Program-made: the position numbers and the translations under genes
Notes under the pieces: model-generated
The model's input: the letters and a program-made list of their open reading frames with translations, nothing else
Told to the model about the DNA's origin: nothing
Database searches by the model: none
From: Bacillus paralicheniformis
GTDB taxonomy: Bacteria > Bacillota > Bacilli > Bacillales > Bacillaceae
Assembly (NCBI RefSeq): GCF_001042485.2
Contig: NZ_LBMN02000004.1
Location: 248,001 to 312,000 of the forward strand
DNA length: 64,000 bases
Direction of reading: 5' to 3'
Shown here: in pieces, positions 42,927 to 52,627 of the stretch
Layout of the letters: every line of letters starts with the position of its first letter
How positions within the stretch are numbered: position 1 is the stretch's first letter

Positions 42927-44873
42927 ATGCTCAATGCTCGGCTTAAGCTTATCCTCGGCGAATTGATAGGAGCAGAATCACCGTTAACCAGCACATATTT
43001 GGCCAATGAGCTAAATGTGACCTCTCGGACGATCAGGTCAGATGTGAAAGAATTAGACCGGCTTCTCTCCAAAAACGGCGCTGCCGTCCAATCGATCAGA
43101 GGTGCAGGCTATCGGCTCTCCATCAAGAATGACCGCCTCTTTCGCCAGCTTCTGCAGCACACATTTCATGAAGAGCTTTCTACTCCCGTTTTTCCGAATG
43201 AGCGTATTCTCTATTTATTAAAAAGGCTTCTCTTAACTGAGGAGTATGTCAAACTTGAAGATTTAGCCGGTGAGATGTTTATCAGCAAATCGACGGTCCA
43301 AAACGATATGAGAGATGTGAAGAAAAGGCTTAAACCTTACGACATCGAACTGGAGATCAAACCGAATTACGGCTTTAAGCTGAAGGGAGATGAGATGAAG
43401 CTGCGATCCTGCATCGCAGAGCACCTTTTTCCAAAGCGGGAAACGGATATTGATATTATGAACACCCGGATATCCATCCTCCCAAAAGAAGAGCTGGCTA
43501 TGATCCGTCAGACGATTTTAGAAAAAATAAGCGAAGATCACATTTCTCTTTCAGATATCGGACTAAACAACCTTCTCATTCACGTCGCCATTGCATGCAA
43601 ACGTATTCGAAGCGGCAAACATGTTTCTCTTTATTCCAAAGATGTAAAGGAGATTATGAATCATAAAGAATATGAAGTGGCGAAGGAGATTGTCCGCACT
43701 CTTGAACAAAAGCTGCAAGTGGCATTTCCGGATAAAGAAACGGCCTACATCGCTATCCATCTGCTTGGCGCGAAAAGGACGGTTATGGCCTCCATTCGCA
43801 GCGATGCAATCGAAAATATGATGGATGAAGAGACAGACCGGCTGACGAAATTGATCATGAAAGCCATCGATCAAAAATTTACCCTTGGCATTGGGAATGA
43901 CAAAGAATTAAAAATCGGTCTCGGTCTTCACCTGAAACCGGCTCTGAATCGCTGCAGATACGGCATGAATATCAGAAATCCGATGCTGGACGCAATTAAA
44001 GCCAATTATCCCCTCGCATTTGAAGCCGGGATTCAAGCTGGTGAAGTCATCAAAAAAGAGACGGGATTTGACATTCAGGAAAGCGAGGTCGGCTATCTCG
44101 CTCTGCATATCGGCGCAGCCATGGAAAGACGAAACATGAACAGGCCCTCAAAACGCTGCATGATTGTCTGCGCGTCAGGAGCCGGAAGCGCCATGCTGCT
44201 TCAAGACAGACTGCGGGCTACATTCGGTTCAAAGCTTGAAATCCTTGGAACAGTTGATTACTACAAGCTGAATCAAATGTCTCTCCATGCACTCGATTTT
44301 GTCATCAGCACCATACCGCTGTCCGCTGATCTTCCTATTCCGGTGATTCAAGTTAACGCCATATTGGGAGGGGGAGATTTAACGAAAATAGAACAGGTGC
44401 TTGCTGAAGATGACGGAATCGCTTCGACCTATACGAAAAAACAGCTCGTCTTTTTGCAGGAAAGTCTGTCTTCCCGAGAGGAGGTCCTCCGCTTTCTGTG
44501 CGGAAAAGTGATGCAATCAGGGCTTGCAGACGCTGGGCTTGAAGCCTCCGTCTTTGAACGGGAGGCCGTTGCGCCCACTTGCTTCGGTAATCTGGTTGCA
44601 ATTCCGCATCCGATGGCACCAAAAACCGATTCGACTTTTTGGGCGGTTTGTACGCTGCAAAAACCGATAGTCTGGGAGAATAAGAGGGTTCAATTCGTTT
44701 GCCTTCTTTGCGTGGAAAAGGACAATACAGCAAATTTGCAAGAGATGTACAAATTTTTGGGCCGTGTTTTAGATGACAGGGTCATTGTCCGGGAGCTTCT
44801 GAAATGCAAAACGTACGGGGAGTTTATGTCCGTCTTCAAAAAAAGCAGGCCGGCTCATCGATATGCAAAATGA
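42927..44873 (+). CDS. licR: PRD-containing transcriptional activator of the lic operon
   Basis: A 648-residue modular activator: two DNA-binding helix-turn-helix regions (residues 1-170; LTSTYLANELNVTSRTIRSDVKELD), two PTS regulation domains (about 180-400), an EIIB-like domain with cysteine in CMIVCASGAGSAM, and an EIIA-like domain with histidine in VAIPHPMAP. LicR activates licBCAH when oligo-beta-glucosides are present and is controlled by HPr and EII phosphorylation. I chose the ATG at 42927 with GGGAGGG upstream; the longer frame would begin near the -10 region. Confidence 0.93.
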   Translation: MLNARLKLILGELIGAESPLTSTYLANELNVTSRTIRSDVKELDRLLSKNGAAVQSIRGAGYRLSIKNDRLFRQLLQHTFHEELSTPVFPNERILYLLKRLLLTEEYVKLEDLAGEMFISKSTVQNDMRDVKKRLKPYDIELEIKPNYGFKLKGDEMKLRSCIAEHLFPKRETDIDIMNTRISILPKEELAMIRQTILEKISEDHISLSDIGLNNLLIHVAIACKRIRSGKHVSLYSKDVKEIMNHKEYEVAKEIVRTLEQKLQVAFPDKETAYIAIHLLGAKRTVMASIRSDAIENMMDEETDRLTKLIMKAIDQKFTLGIGNDKELKIGLGLHLKPALNRCRYGMNIRNPMLDAIKANYPLAFEAGIQAGEVIKKETGFDIQESEVGYLALHIGAAMERRNMNRPSKRCMIVCASGAGSAMLLQDRLRATFGSKLEILGTVDYYKLNQMSLHALDFVISTIPLSADLPIPVIQVNAILGGGDLTKIEQVLAEDDGIASTYTKKQLVFLQESLSSREEVLRFLCGKVMQSGLADAGLEASVFEREAVAPTCFGNLVAIPHPMAPKTDSTFWAVCTLQKPIVWENKRVQFVCLLCVEKDNTANLQEMYKFLGRVLDDRVIVRELLKCKTYGEFMSVFKKSRPAHRYAK

Positions 44874-44890
44874 AGATGTCCCCTTGTCTT

Positions 44891-44912
44891 TTTTCCTCTT
44901 CACTGAGGAAAA
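44891..44912 (+). terminator. Possible terminator after licR
   Basis: TTTTCCTC pairs with GAGGAAAA over a six-base loop. No T run follows, so it is weak. Confidence 0.4.
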
Positions 44913-44926
44913 TCATTAAGTGTATA

Positions 44927-44940
44927 TGAAAACGGTTTCA
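44927..44940. promoter_or_regulatory. cre site of the licBCAH operon
   Basis: TGAAAACGGTTTCA fits the CcpA consensus fully and is itself a near-perfect palindrome. It lies 54-67 bases before licB in the promoter region; the B. subtilis operon is known to be CcpA-repressed. Confidence 0.85.
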
Positions 44941-44993
44941 TTGTATGATGGAACTGTAAAAGAGATCATACACGATACGTAAAAGGGGGACAT

Positions 44994-45305
44994 ATGAACA
45001 TGAATATCTTACTAGCTTGCGCTGCAGGAATGTCAACGAGTCTGCTTGTGACGAAAATGGAAAAAAGTGCAGAGGAACAAGGCAAAGACTATAAAATCTG
45101 GGCCGTTTCCGGAGGAGAGGTTCAGAATCATATCGATAAAGCCGACGTATTGCTTCTTGGCCCGCAAGTCCGTTACATGCTCCCGCAATTAAAAAAATTA
45201 GGAGAATCGAAAGGTGTACCCGTCGATGTCATCAATACGGTCCATTACGGAACTTGTAATGGGGCAGAAGTGTTAAAATCCGCCGAACAGCTTGCCGGCT
45301 CTTAA
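44994..45305 (+). CDS. licB: PTS lichenan/cellobiose-specific EIIB
   Basis: A 103-residue cytoplasmic EIIB protein of the Lac/Cel family. The phosphoryl-carrying cysteine is C9 in [12 protein letters not shown]. It passes phosphate from LicA to the sugar during transport by LicC. GGGGG precedes the ATG. First gene of the operon. Confidence 0.94.
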   Translation: MNMNILLACAAGMSTSLLVTKMEKSAEEQGKDYKIWAVSGGEVQNHIDKADVLLLGPQVRYMLPQLKKLGESKGVPVDVINTVHYGTCNGAEVLKSAEQLAGS

Positions 45306-45319
45306 AGGAGGCGGCACAA

Positions 45320-46672
45320 GTGAATAAGTTTAATGCGTTTTTAGAGGAGAAGGTCATGCCGGTTGCCGGCAGAATTGCCGCCCAGCGCCATTTGCAGGCA
45401 CTCAGAGACGGTATTATTCTGACCATGCCATTAATCATTATCGGATCGCTGTTTCTCATCTTAGCCAATTTGCCGATTCCGGGATATCCGGAATTCATGG
45501 CGGGGATTTTCGGCGAGCAATGGGCTGATAAATTAAGCTACCCGGTTAATGTCAGCTTTGACATTATGGCGCTGATCGCAACGTTCGGCATCGCCTACCG
45601 GCTGGCCGAAAAATACGACATTGATGCTCTGTCATCAGGTGCCATTGCCGTAGCAGCTTTTCTGCTTGCGACCCCCTACCAGATTCCGTTCACACCGGAA
45701 GGCGCAACAGAGGAAATTTTAGTGTCGGGCGGCATCCCGATTTCATTAATGGGAAGCAAAGGTCTGTTTGTCGGCATGCTGATCGCGATGTTCTCGACTG
45801 AGGTTTACCGCTGGGTCGTTCAAAAGGATATTGTCGTCAAAATGCCGGACGGCGTACCGCCGGCTGTCAGCAAATCATTTATCGCTCTGATTCCGGGATT
45901 CGCCGTTATCGGCTCGATTTGGGGGGCGCGCCTTTTAATTGAGATGACGCCGTTTGGAAGCCTCCATAATGTCGTCAACGTACTTTTAGGCACACCTCTA
46001 TCCATCCTTGGAGGCAGTCTCGGCGGAAGCCTTATAGCCGAAACTGTGAAAATGCTGCTGTGGTCCTGCGGCCTTCACGGAGCAAACATTGTCGGCGGAG
46101 TGATGTCGCCGATCTGGTACGGTGCGATGGACGAAAACCGCCTCGCTTTCCAAGCCGGTGAAGCGCTCCCAAACATATTTACGACACAGTTTTTTGAGAT
46201 TTGGGTTAACATCGGCGGAAGCGGCGCCACTTTGGCTTTGGTCATTACGATGTTTGTTAGAGCGCGAAGCAAACAGATGAAACAGCTCGGCAGATTAGCC
46301 ATCGGTCCCGCTATTTTTAACATCAACGAACCGATTATTTTCGGCATGCCGATCGTCATGAATCCGATGCTGCTGATTCCGTTCATCGTGTCGCCGCTGT
46401 TAATGTTAACGGCAACCTATATTGGAATGAGTACAGGTCTTGTCGCAAAGCCGGCTGGGATTGCGGTGCCGTGGACAATGCCGCCCGGCTTTTCCGGATA
46501 TTTAGCAACAGGAGGGAAAATTTCCGGAGCGGTCATGCAGTTGATTAATTTGTTGATCTCGTTTGTCGTATACTATCCGTTCTTTAGAATGTGGGATCTA
46601 CAAAAGCTGAGAGAAGAGAGCGAACTGGAGGCCGGAACGGCCGTAAGCGATGGTCAACAGGCCAGTGTATAG
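45320..46672 (+). CDS. licC: PTS lichenan/cellobiose-specific EIIC permease
   Basis: A 450-residue membrane permease of the Lac/Cel family with about ten helices; the motif FNINEPIIFGMPIVMNP is characteristic and includes the substrate-binding glutamate. It imports beta-1,3-1,4 glucan fragments and cellobiose. Translation starts at GTG with AAAGGAGG upstream. Confidence 0.94.
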   Translation: MNKFNAFLEEKVMPVAGRIAAQRHLQALRDGIILTMPLIIIGSLFLILANLPIPGYPEFMAGIFGEQWADKLSYPVNVSFDIMALIATFGIAYRLAEKYDIDALSSGAIAVAAFLLATPYQIPFTPEGATEEILVSGGIPISLMGSKGLFVGMLIAMFSTEVYRWVVQKDIVVKMPDGVPPAVSKSFIALIPGFAVIGSIWGARLLIEMTPFGSLHNVVNVLLGTPLSILGGSLGGSLIAETVKMLLWSCGLHGANIVGGVMSPIWYGAMDENRLAFQAGEALPNIFTTQFFEIWVNIGGSGATLALVITMFVRARSKQMKQLGRLAIGPAIFNINEPIIFGMPIVMNPMLLIPFIVSPLLMLTATYIGMSTGLVAKPAGIAVPWTMPPGFSGYLATGGKISGAVMQLINLLISFVVYYPFFRMWDLQKLREESELEAGTAVSDGQQASV

Positions 46673-46687
46673 AAAAGGGGTGCCAAG

Positions 46688-47017
46688 ATGTCCGAGGAAT
46701 TGGAACGAACGATATTTCAAATTATCCTTCACGGAGGAAACGGCAGGAGCTTTTGCATGGAAGCGATAGCCGAAGCCAAAAAGGGAGATTTCGCCGCTGC
46801 AAAAGAAAAGATCCGGGCGGCTGACGAAGAACTGATCAAGGCGCATCATTTTCAGACAGCTTTGATTCAAAATGAAGCGAAGGGGGCGAAAACCGAACCC
46901 TCACTTCTCATGATTCATGCCCAAGATCATTTAATGAATGCGATGACCATGAAAGATTTGGCCGCGGAGATTGTCGAGCTGTATGAAAAAATGAATGTCC
47001 ACGGAGGTGTCAATTGA
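46688..47017 (+). CDS. licA: PTS lichenan/cellobiose-specific EIIA
   Basis: A 109-residue trimer-forming EIIA protein of Lac/Cel type. The HAQDH motif contains phosphorylated H77; D80 corresponds to the metal-binding residue. It overlaps licH by four bases. Confidence 0.94.
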   Translation: MSEELERTIFQIILHGGNGRSFCMEAIAEAKKGDFAAAKEKIRAADEELIKAHHFQTALIQNEAKGAKTEPSLLMIHAQDHLMNAMTMKDLAAEIVELYEKMNVHGGVN

Positions 47018-48345
47018 TGAAAAAAGGATTGAAAATCGTAACAATTGGCGGAGGTTCTAGTTATACGCCCGAGCTTGTCGAGGGATTAATCAAACGGCAT
47101 GACCAACTTCCGGTCAGCGAGCTCTGGCTCGTCGATATACCGGAAGGGGAAGAAAAACTCAATATCGTCGGCACGCTGGCGAAGCGAATGGTCGAAAAAG
47201 CGGGCGTCCCGATCGAAGTCCATCTGACGCTCGACCGCAGGGAGGCTTTAAAAGACGCTGATTTTGTCACGACGCAATTCCGTGTCGGTTTGCTCGAAGC
47301 GAGGGCAAAAGATGAACGAATTCCATTAAAATACGGGGTGATCGGACAGGAAACAAATGGACCGGGCGGTCTTTTCAAGGGGCTCCGCACCATTCCGGTC
47401 ATCCTTGAGATTGCAAAAGACATCGAAGAACTGTGCCCTGACGCGTGGCTTGTCAACTTTACCAACCCGGCAGGCATGGTGACTGAAGCACTGCTCCGCT
47501 ACTCTAATTTGAAAAAAGTCGTCGGGCTCTGCAATGTGCCGATCGGCATGAAGATGGGGGTTGCAAAAGCGCTTGATGTTGATGAAAGCCGCATAAACAT
47601 TCAATTTGCCGGATTAAATCATATGGTGTTCGGACTCGACGTTTTTCTGGACGGCGTCAGCGTCAAAGACAAAGTGATCGAAGCGATGGCAGATCCCGAA
47701 AATGCGATGACGATGAAAAACATCTCCGGAGAATCGTGGGAACCTGACTTTATCCGGGGTCTCGGCCTGATTCCGTGCGGCTACCACCGCTACTACTACA
47801 AAACGCAGGAGATGCTTGAACATGAACTGGAGGCTTCAAAAACGGAAGGGACGCGTGCAGAGGTCGTTCAGCAAGTTGAAAAGGAATTGTTTGAGCTGTA
47901 TAAAGATCCGGAGCTGGCGATCAAACCGCCCCAGCTTGAAAAGCGCGGCGGCGCATATTATAGTGATGCCGCCTGCAACTTGATCAGCTCGATTTATAAT
48001 GATAAGCACGATATTCAGCCTGTCAACACGATGAATAACGGAGCGATCGCAAGCATTCCGGATGACTCCGCAGTGGAAGTCAACTGTGTCATGACGAAAA
48101 ACGGGCCGAAACCGATCGCGGTCGGAGATTTGCCTGTCACCGTGAGGGGCCTTGTCCAGCAAATCAAATCATTCGAACGGGTTGCGGCTGAAGCGGCTGT
48201 TACAGGTGATTACAACACCGCGCTTGTCGCCATGACAATCAACCCGCTCGTTCCGTCCGACAAGATTGCGAAACAAATACTGGACGAAATGCTTGAAGCG
48301 CATAAAGAGCATCTTCCGCAGTTTTTTAGATCTGTAGAAGCATAG
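47014..48345 (+). CDS. licH: 6-phospho-beta-glucosidase, family GH4
   Basis: A 443-residue NAD+- and metal-dependent glycosidase that splits phosphorylated di- and oligosaccharides. The Rossmann start [18 protein letters not shown], the QTNGPGG-like EQNGPGG-type block ([17 protein letters not shown]), [12 protein letters not shown] and metal-binding GLCNVPIGM with NHM are present. A second ATG follows the first at once; either could be used. Last gene of the operon. Confidence 0.94.
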   Translation: MMKKGLKIVTIGGGSSYTPELVEGLIKRHDQLPVSELWLVDIPEGEEKLNIVGTLAKRMVEKAGVPIEVHLTLDRREALKDADFVTTQFRVGLLEARAKDERIPLKYGVIGQETNGPGGLFKGLRTIPVILEIAKDIEELCPDAWLVNFTNPAGMVTEALLRYSNLKKVVGLCNVPIGMKMGVAKALDVDESRINIQFAGLNHMVFGLDVFLDGVSVKDKVIEAMADPENAMTMKNISGESWEPDFIRGLGLIPCGYHRYYYKTQEMLEHELEASKTEGTRAEVVQQVEKELFELYKDPELAIKPPQLEKRGGAYYSDAACNLISSIYNDKHDIQPVNTMNNGAIASIPDDSAVEVNCVMTKNGPKPIAVGDLPVTVRGLVQQIKSFERVAAEAAVTGDYNTALVAMTINPLVPSDKIAKQILDEMLEAHKEHLPQFFRSVEA

Positions 48346-48356
48346 GAATAAAATTG

Positions 48357-48386
48357 AGGTTCCGGTGTGTCAGCCGGAACCTTTTA
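48357..48386 (+). terminator. Terminator of the lic operon
   Basis: AGGTTCCGG pairs with CCGGAACCT, followed by TTTA. Confidence 0.85.
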
Positions 48387-48447
48387 ATAGATATAGGCGC
48401 CGCCGTGTCCGAATGGCCCGGCGAAACAGCGGCCGTCCCATTCATGC

Positions 48448-49710
48448 CTACATATTTGCGCTTGCTTCTTTTTCTTTGACCAGATCTGACTGCCGGGCTT
48501 TGGCAAGCTGAGTGAATATGAGGATGCCGATGCCCGCAATGATTTCGATGAAGCCGCCGATTGCGATCACGCTTCCCGCGCCAAGCGTTTTTGCGGCATA
48601 TCCGCAGGCAATTGCTCCTAAAGGAAGCGATAGATTTGTGATCATATGGATGACTGCGAACACTTGAGGCTGGTCATCCCCTTCGACAGATGTCTGGATA
48701 ATCGTGAATTCGGGGACATTGATCGAACTGATGGCTGCTCCGAATGCAAAGGCTGCGAGAAATACGAGCGGCAGGAAAGTATTCAGTCCAGCGATAAAAT
48801 AAGCCGCACCTTCAAGTATGCCTGCCGTGATGAAAAGGAGTCCGTACCTGTTGATTTTTACTTTTGCAAGGATAAAACCAAGTAAAAATGCTCCTCCTGC
48901 CGTCGTAGCCTTCAGCAGCGAGTGGATGAACGGCGTTCCGTTTAAATCCTCTGCAACATATACCGCAGAAAGGGCTTCCCAGGGTGAAGCCGCCAGGTTC
49001 ATGAAGATGCAGTAAATCGCCAGCGGATATAATATTTTGTGGTTTTTCACCAATGTAAATCCTCTTTTTAATCTCGCAAAATATGTACCTCTTTGAGCAA
49101 GAGACTTAGATTGTGATTGATTCCGGATGATGGTGTATTTGATGCAAAGCACGAATAGGCCCGATATGATATAAAAGATAAATGAAAAGACCAAAGTCGT
49201 TGCAGGACCGATAAAAGTCAGCAGCACACCGCACAATGTAACGGCTCCCAGCCTGATGATTTCTGAAGAAGACTGGAGAATCGCGTTGGCTTTTTGGATG
49301 AGATTTTCGTTCACGATCTGCGGAATCAGCGTAATCGACGCCGGGTTATAAGTCGCACCAGTTGCCGAATGGATGATCATGAGCCCTAAAACAAACCACA
49401 TCGGTGAAAAGCCGTTTAAGTAGCAAATCGGTATTGTAATGACGACGGCTGCTCTTGTTAAATCCGAAAAATACATCCAGAATTTCAGGGCGCTTCTTTT
49501 GACTAAAGGCCCTGTAACTGGCGCCAAAAAGGCTTCGGGGAGGAAAGTGACGGCAAGAAGCAGGGAGGTGCCGATTGCACCTTTTCCGTCAAAAATTAAG
49601 AACCATAAAATAGAGTTGAAGGCAAAACAGTCAGCCGAGATTTTGATTAGCCTGGAGATGAAAAGGAACGTGTAATTCTTTTCCCAGACGCTCAATTTTG
49701 TTTGATCCAT
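48448..49710 (-). CDS. MFS transporter, EntS-like
   Basis: A 420-residue protein with twelve predicted helices. N-terminal FISRLIKISADCFAFNS and the GPLVKRSALKFWMYFSDLTRA segment place it in the MFS_3 group with enterobactin exporter EntS and many Bacillus efflux proteins. The substrate is unknown. AAAGGACG precedes the ATG. It is monocistronic. No iron-responsive box was noticed upstream. Confidence 0.82.
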   Translation of the reverse strand: MDQTKLSVWEKNYTFLFISRLIKISADCFAFNSILWFLIFDGKGAIGTSLLLAVTFLPEAFLAPVTGPLVKRSALKFWMYFSDLTRAAVVITIPICYLNGFSPMWFVLGLMIIHSATGATYNPASITLIPQIVNENLIQKANAILQSSSEIIRLGAVTLCGVLLTFIGPATTLVFSFIFYIISGLFVLCIKYTIIRNQSQSKSLAQRGTYFARLKRGFTLVKNHKILYPLAIYCIFMNLAASPWEALSAVYVAEDLNGTPFIHSLLKATTAGGAFLLGFILAKVKINRYGLLFITAGILEGAAYFIAGLNTFLPLVFLAAFAFGAAISSINVPEFTIIQTSVEGDDQPQVFAVIHMITNLSLPLGAIACGYAAKTLGAGSVIAIGGFIEIIAGIGILIFTQLAKARQSDLVKEKEASANM

Positions 49711-49913
49711 TGTTCAGCGTCCTTTCTTGATTTGCATGTTACATGAGAACGGATAATCTCTCCTTTCCGGTGTAGTTATTGATAATTTTAACATAAAATA
49801 TATAAAATGGAATCGTTTTGTGCGGGGGATTGACTAGGCGGAATGAAAAAGAGGGGCGAGCGGTGTGGAAACAGAGCCTGCCGCCGGTACATTTCGCGAT
49901 AAGGGTGCAAGCC

Positions 49914-49931
49914 CTCTTTTTTGCAAAAGAG
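49914..49931 (-). terminator. Weak hairpin after ilvK
   Basis: CTCTTTT pairs with AAAAGAG over a short loop, inside a larger region of weaker pairing. The gap 49711-49943 holds no gene I can support. Confidence 0.4.
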
Positions 49932-49943
49932 AGCTTAAACCGC

Positions 49944-51035
49944 TTAGCAGGATTGGCTGACTTTATCAACTTCAACTGTCCAGCCGAATGTGTCAGGCAA
50001 AGCGCCTTTTTGAATACCGGTGATCGTTTGGTAGAGCCTTTTGGCGATTTCGCCTGTTTGTCCGCTGTTGATCACAAGGCTTTCGTTTTTCCAGATCAGC
50101 TCGCCGACCGGGGAAATGACAGCGGCGGTTCCGGTGCCGAACGCTTCTTCAAGCAGACCGTCTTTGTGAGCCTGAACCAGTTCATCAACTGAAATTTTCC
50201 TTTCGGTTACGGAAAGTCCCCATTGTTTTAATAGATGAATGACGGAATTTCTCGTAATGCCTTCCAAAATACTTCCGTTTAGAGCCGGAGTGACAATTTC
50301 ACCGCTGATTTTGAAGAAGATGTTCATGCTGCCTACTTCTTCAATGTATTTCTTTTCTACTCCGTCAAGCCAAAGTACTTGCGAGAAGCCTTTGCTTTCC
50401 GCCACTTCCTGAGCCTTCAGGCTCGCCGCGTAGTTGCCGGCCGTTTTCGCATTGCCTGTACCGCCTGCCACAGCACGGACAAATTCGCTTTCAACGGCAA
50501 TTTTCACAGGGCGGATGCCTTCTTTGTAATAAGATCCAACCGGCGATAAAATGATCAGCATTTTATACATATTGGACGGAGCGACGCCGAGGTACGGTTC
50601 CGTTGAAATAATGAACGGACGGATATAAAGGGATGTCCCCTCAGCTTGAGGAATCCACTCTTTGTCGATCTGAACCAGCTGCTTCAGCCCTTCCAGAACG
50701 GTGTCAGGGTCAACCCGCGGAATGCAGAGGCGGTCGTTGGATTTATTGAGCCTCTCGACGTTTTTTTCAGGTCTGAACAGAAGAACGCTGCCTTCGCTTG
50801 ATAAGTAAGCTTTTAACCCTTCAAAAACGGACTGCCCGTAGTGGTAAACCATTGCAGCCGGGTCCATTTCAATCGGCTGATAAGGAACGATTCTCGGATC
50901 GTGCCAGCCGTTTTCAGCCGTATAGTCCATGATAAACATGTGGTCGGTAAAGGTCCGGCCGAATTCGAGCCGGTCAGCCTCTGGCTTTTGCTTTTTTGCT
51001 GTACTGAGTTGTACGCTGATCGTTTGTTTTGTCAT
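49944..51035 (-). CDS. ilvK: Branched-chain amino acid aminotransferase
   Basis: A 363-residue PLP enzyme of fold type IV that interconverts leucine, isoleucine and valine with their 2-oxo acids. The PLP lysine lies in GGTGNAKTAGNYAAS and EEVGSMNIFF is conserved. I chose the ATG at 51035, seven bases after AGGGAG; the length then equals that of B. subtilis YwaA (IlvK). A CodY-like box upstream agrees with nutritional control. Confidence 0.93.
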   Translation of the reverse strand: MTKQTISVQLSTAKKQKPEADRLEFGRTFTDHMFIMDYTAENGWHDPRIVPYQPIEMDPAAMVYHYGQSVFEGLKAYLSSEGSVLLFRPEKNVERLNKSNDRLCIPRVDPDTVLEGLKQLVQIDKEWIPQAEGTSLYIRPFIISTEPYLGVAPSNMYKMLIILSPVGSYYKEGIRPVKIAVESEFVRAVAGGTGNAKTAGNYAASLKAQEVAESKGFSQVLWLDGVEKKYIEEVGSMNIFFKISGEIVTPALNGSILEGITRNSVIHLLKQWGLSVTERKISVDELVQAHKDGLLEEAFGTGTAAVISPVGELIWKNESLVINSGQTGEIAKRLYQTITGIQKGALPDTFGWTVEVDKVSQSC

Positions 51036-51141
51036 ATTCATTCTCCCTGCCGTTTCTAGTCTTTTTCCAAAAAATATTTATCTTCTATTTTAAACCTTCT
51101 CTTGATAATCGCAATAGATTTCAGAGAAATTTGTAAAATAG

Positions 51142-51156
51142 AATTTTTGGAAACTT
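51142..51156. promoter_or_regulatory. Candidate CodY box of ilvK
   Basis: AATTTTTGGAAACTT differs from the CodY consensus AATTTTCWGAAAATT at three positions and lies about 105 bases before ilvK. Confidence 0.45.
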
Positions 51157-51175
51157 TAAAAATTTAAATCGGACA

Positions 51176-51210
51176 AAAAAAGGACTCCCCATGGGGGAAT
51201 CCTTTTTTAT
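51176..51210. terminator. Terminator after dltD
   Basis: AAAAAGGACTCCCC pairs with GGGGAATCCTTTTT with a small internal bulge; T runs on both strands. Confidence 0.85.
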
Positions 51211-52376
51211 GATGACTTTTTATAAAAGGATTCGATCTCCTGATCGACGTAAACCCAGCCTTTCCAGCCAAGGTGGAGCGTATCTTTCAAGAAGTATGGA
51301 TCATATTCATGATTCGTTAAATCAGCAACTTGAAAGCCTTCTTGTTCGATTTCTTTTTTAATCTTTTTATAGAAATCTGTCCGGCCTTTTTTAGGGAAGC
51401 CGGTATAGTCGTAAAACTTGCCGTGGACCGGAACCGAGATGAACAGCGGTTCTGCGCCGGATTCTTTCAGAACATCCATCATGAGATGGAAATCGTGGAA
51501 CTCGACTGACTCGGCATAGTTCATCTTTTTATTGTGGCCTTTAAGCTTTTTCAGCTTCGGCTTCAATTTCTTATAAACGCCGTTTGAAATTTTAAACTCA
51601 TTGTTGCGGGATTCTTTGGCGCCGACCTTTTCGGCCATCTGCTTTAATTCATCCCACGATTTGTTTTTTACATCCTGGGAAATGGTCCGCTTCGGTCCGT
51701 TTCCTTCAACCATGGAATAGTAGATGTCCTTTTTCTCCAGAATGCTCCGGTAAGCTTTTGCCGGCGGCGTCAGAAGGGACAGCGCCACTTTGTCCTGATC
51801 GAGCTCGGCTTTAAAAAGGGCTGAAAGCAGAGCGTCGTTTGTAACTGCATGAAATTTAAGCATGCGTTTGATGATTTTTTTCTTCAGCTCGGGATCGACA
51901 TTTTGATTGAACACAAGATCGTATGCCTGCAAAGCCGAGAAGTTCGGCGCAAAGTGGGATTCGTCCGAGCCGTCTTTTTGAAACCACTGCGGAGAAATAA
52001 TGAAAACGATTTTCTTGCCCTTTAATTGACCAGACTGCGCCGCAAAGTTGATTGCATGAATCAAGGACTGTGAACCGCCTTTCCCGACCAGGTAAGGCGT
52101 GAACCCTTGGTTGTTTACTTTAAAATAGTTAGACGGATGAAAGGCATCTAATCGGGACAATTCCGATGATCCGTAAATCGGCAGATATTTCGGATCTTCA
52201 AGCGCTTTGCCTTGAAGATACATACCCTGGAACATCATCGGGTTTATTTCTGTAGCTGAAGTTTCGACACGATCTTTAGGAACCAGTTTTGCCAGCCATG
52301 CATTTGGAATCAAGATCGCGGTGAAAAAAAGTAAAAATGCCAAGATGATTGGCCCGAATAAAAAACGCTTTTTCAT
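51207..52376 (-). CDS. dltD: D-alanyl-lipoteichoic acid biosynthesis protein
   Basis: A 389-residue membrane-anchored protein with one N-terminal helix (about 5-28) and an extracellular SGNH-like domain: the serine lies in IYGSSELSR, and the terminal catalytic region is KDTLHLGWKGW. It takes part in moving D-alanine to lipoteichoic acid. Its ATG overlaps the dltC stop (TAATG). Confidence 0.94.
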   Translation of the reverse strand: MKKRFLFGPIILAFLLFFTAILIPNAWLAKLVPKDRVETSATEINPMMFQGMYLQGKALEDPKYLPIYGSSELSRLDAFHPSNYFKVNNQGFTPYLVGKGGSQSLIHAINFAAQSGQLKGKKIVFIISPQWFQKDGSDESHFAPNFSALQAYDLVFNQNVDPELKKKIIKRMLKFHAVTNDALLSALFKAELDQDKVALSLLTPPAKAYRSILEKKDIYYSMVEGNGPKRTISQDVKNKSWDELKQMAEKVGAKESRNNEFKISNGVYKKLKPKLKKLKGHNKKMNYAESVEFHDFHLMMDVLKESGAEPLFISVPVHGKFYDYTGFPKKGRTDFYKKIKKEIEQEGFQVADLTNHEYDPYFLKDTLHLGWKGWVYVDQEIESFYKKSS

Positions 52377-52612
52377 TATCTCAACTCATTCAGCTGCTTT
52401 ATGATTTGATTTGGCGTGTTCCATGCATCCCGGTCAAACTCTGTAATCGGCACTGTGATGTTAAAGTGGCTTTCGAATGCAAGCAGCAATTCCACCGTGC
52501 CGAAGGAATCGAGGATTCCCTCTTCGAAAATATCAATATCCGGATTTTCCTTTACGATATCGTCCTGACATACCTCTGCTAAAACTGAAAGTACTTCTTG
52601 ATTAAAATCCAT
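52376..52612 (-). CDS. dltC: D-alanyl carrier protein
   Basis: A 78-residue acyl-carrier-like protein. The phosphopantetheine attachment serine is S36 in GILDSFGTVELL. It accepts D-alanine from DltA and delivers it to the DltB/DltD membrane machinery. GGAG precedes the ATG. Confidence 0.96.
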   Translation of the reverse strand: MDFNQEVLSVLAEVCQDDIVKENPDIDIFEEGILDSFGTVELLLAFESHFNITVPITEFDRDAWNTPNQIIKQLNELR

Positions 52613-52627
52613 TATGAAAATCTCCTT

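Noticed and set aside
49739..49975. 78-codon minus-strand frame after the MFS gene
   Set aside because: It overlaps the end of ilvK and the MFS promoter region, and has no ribosome site or family.
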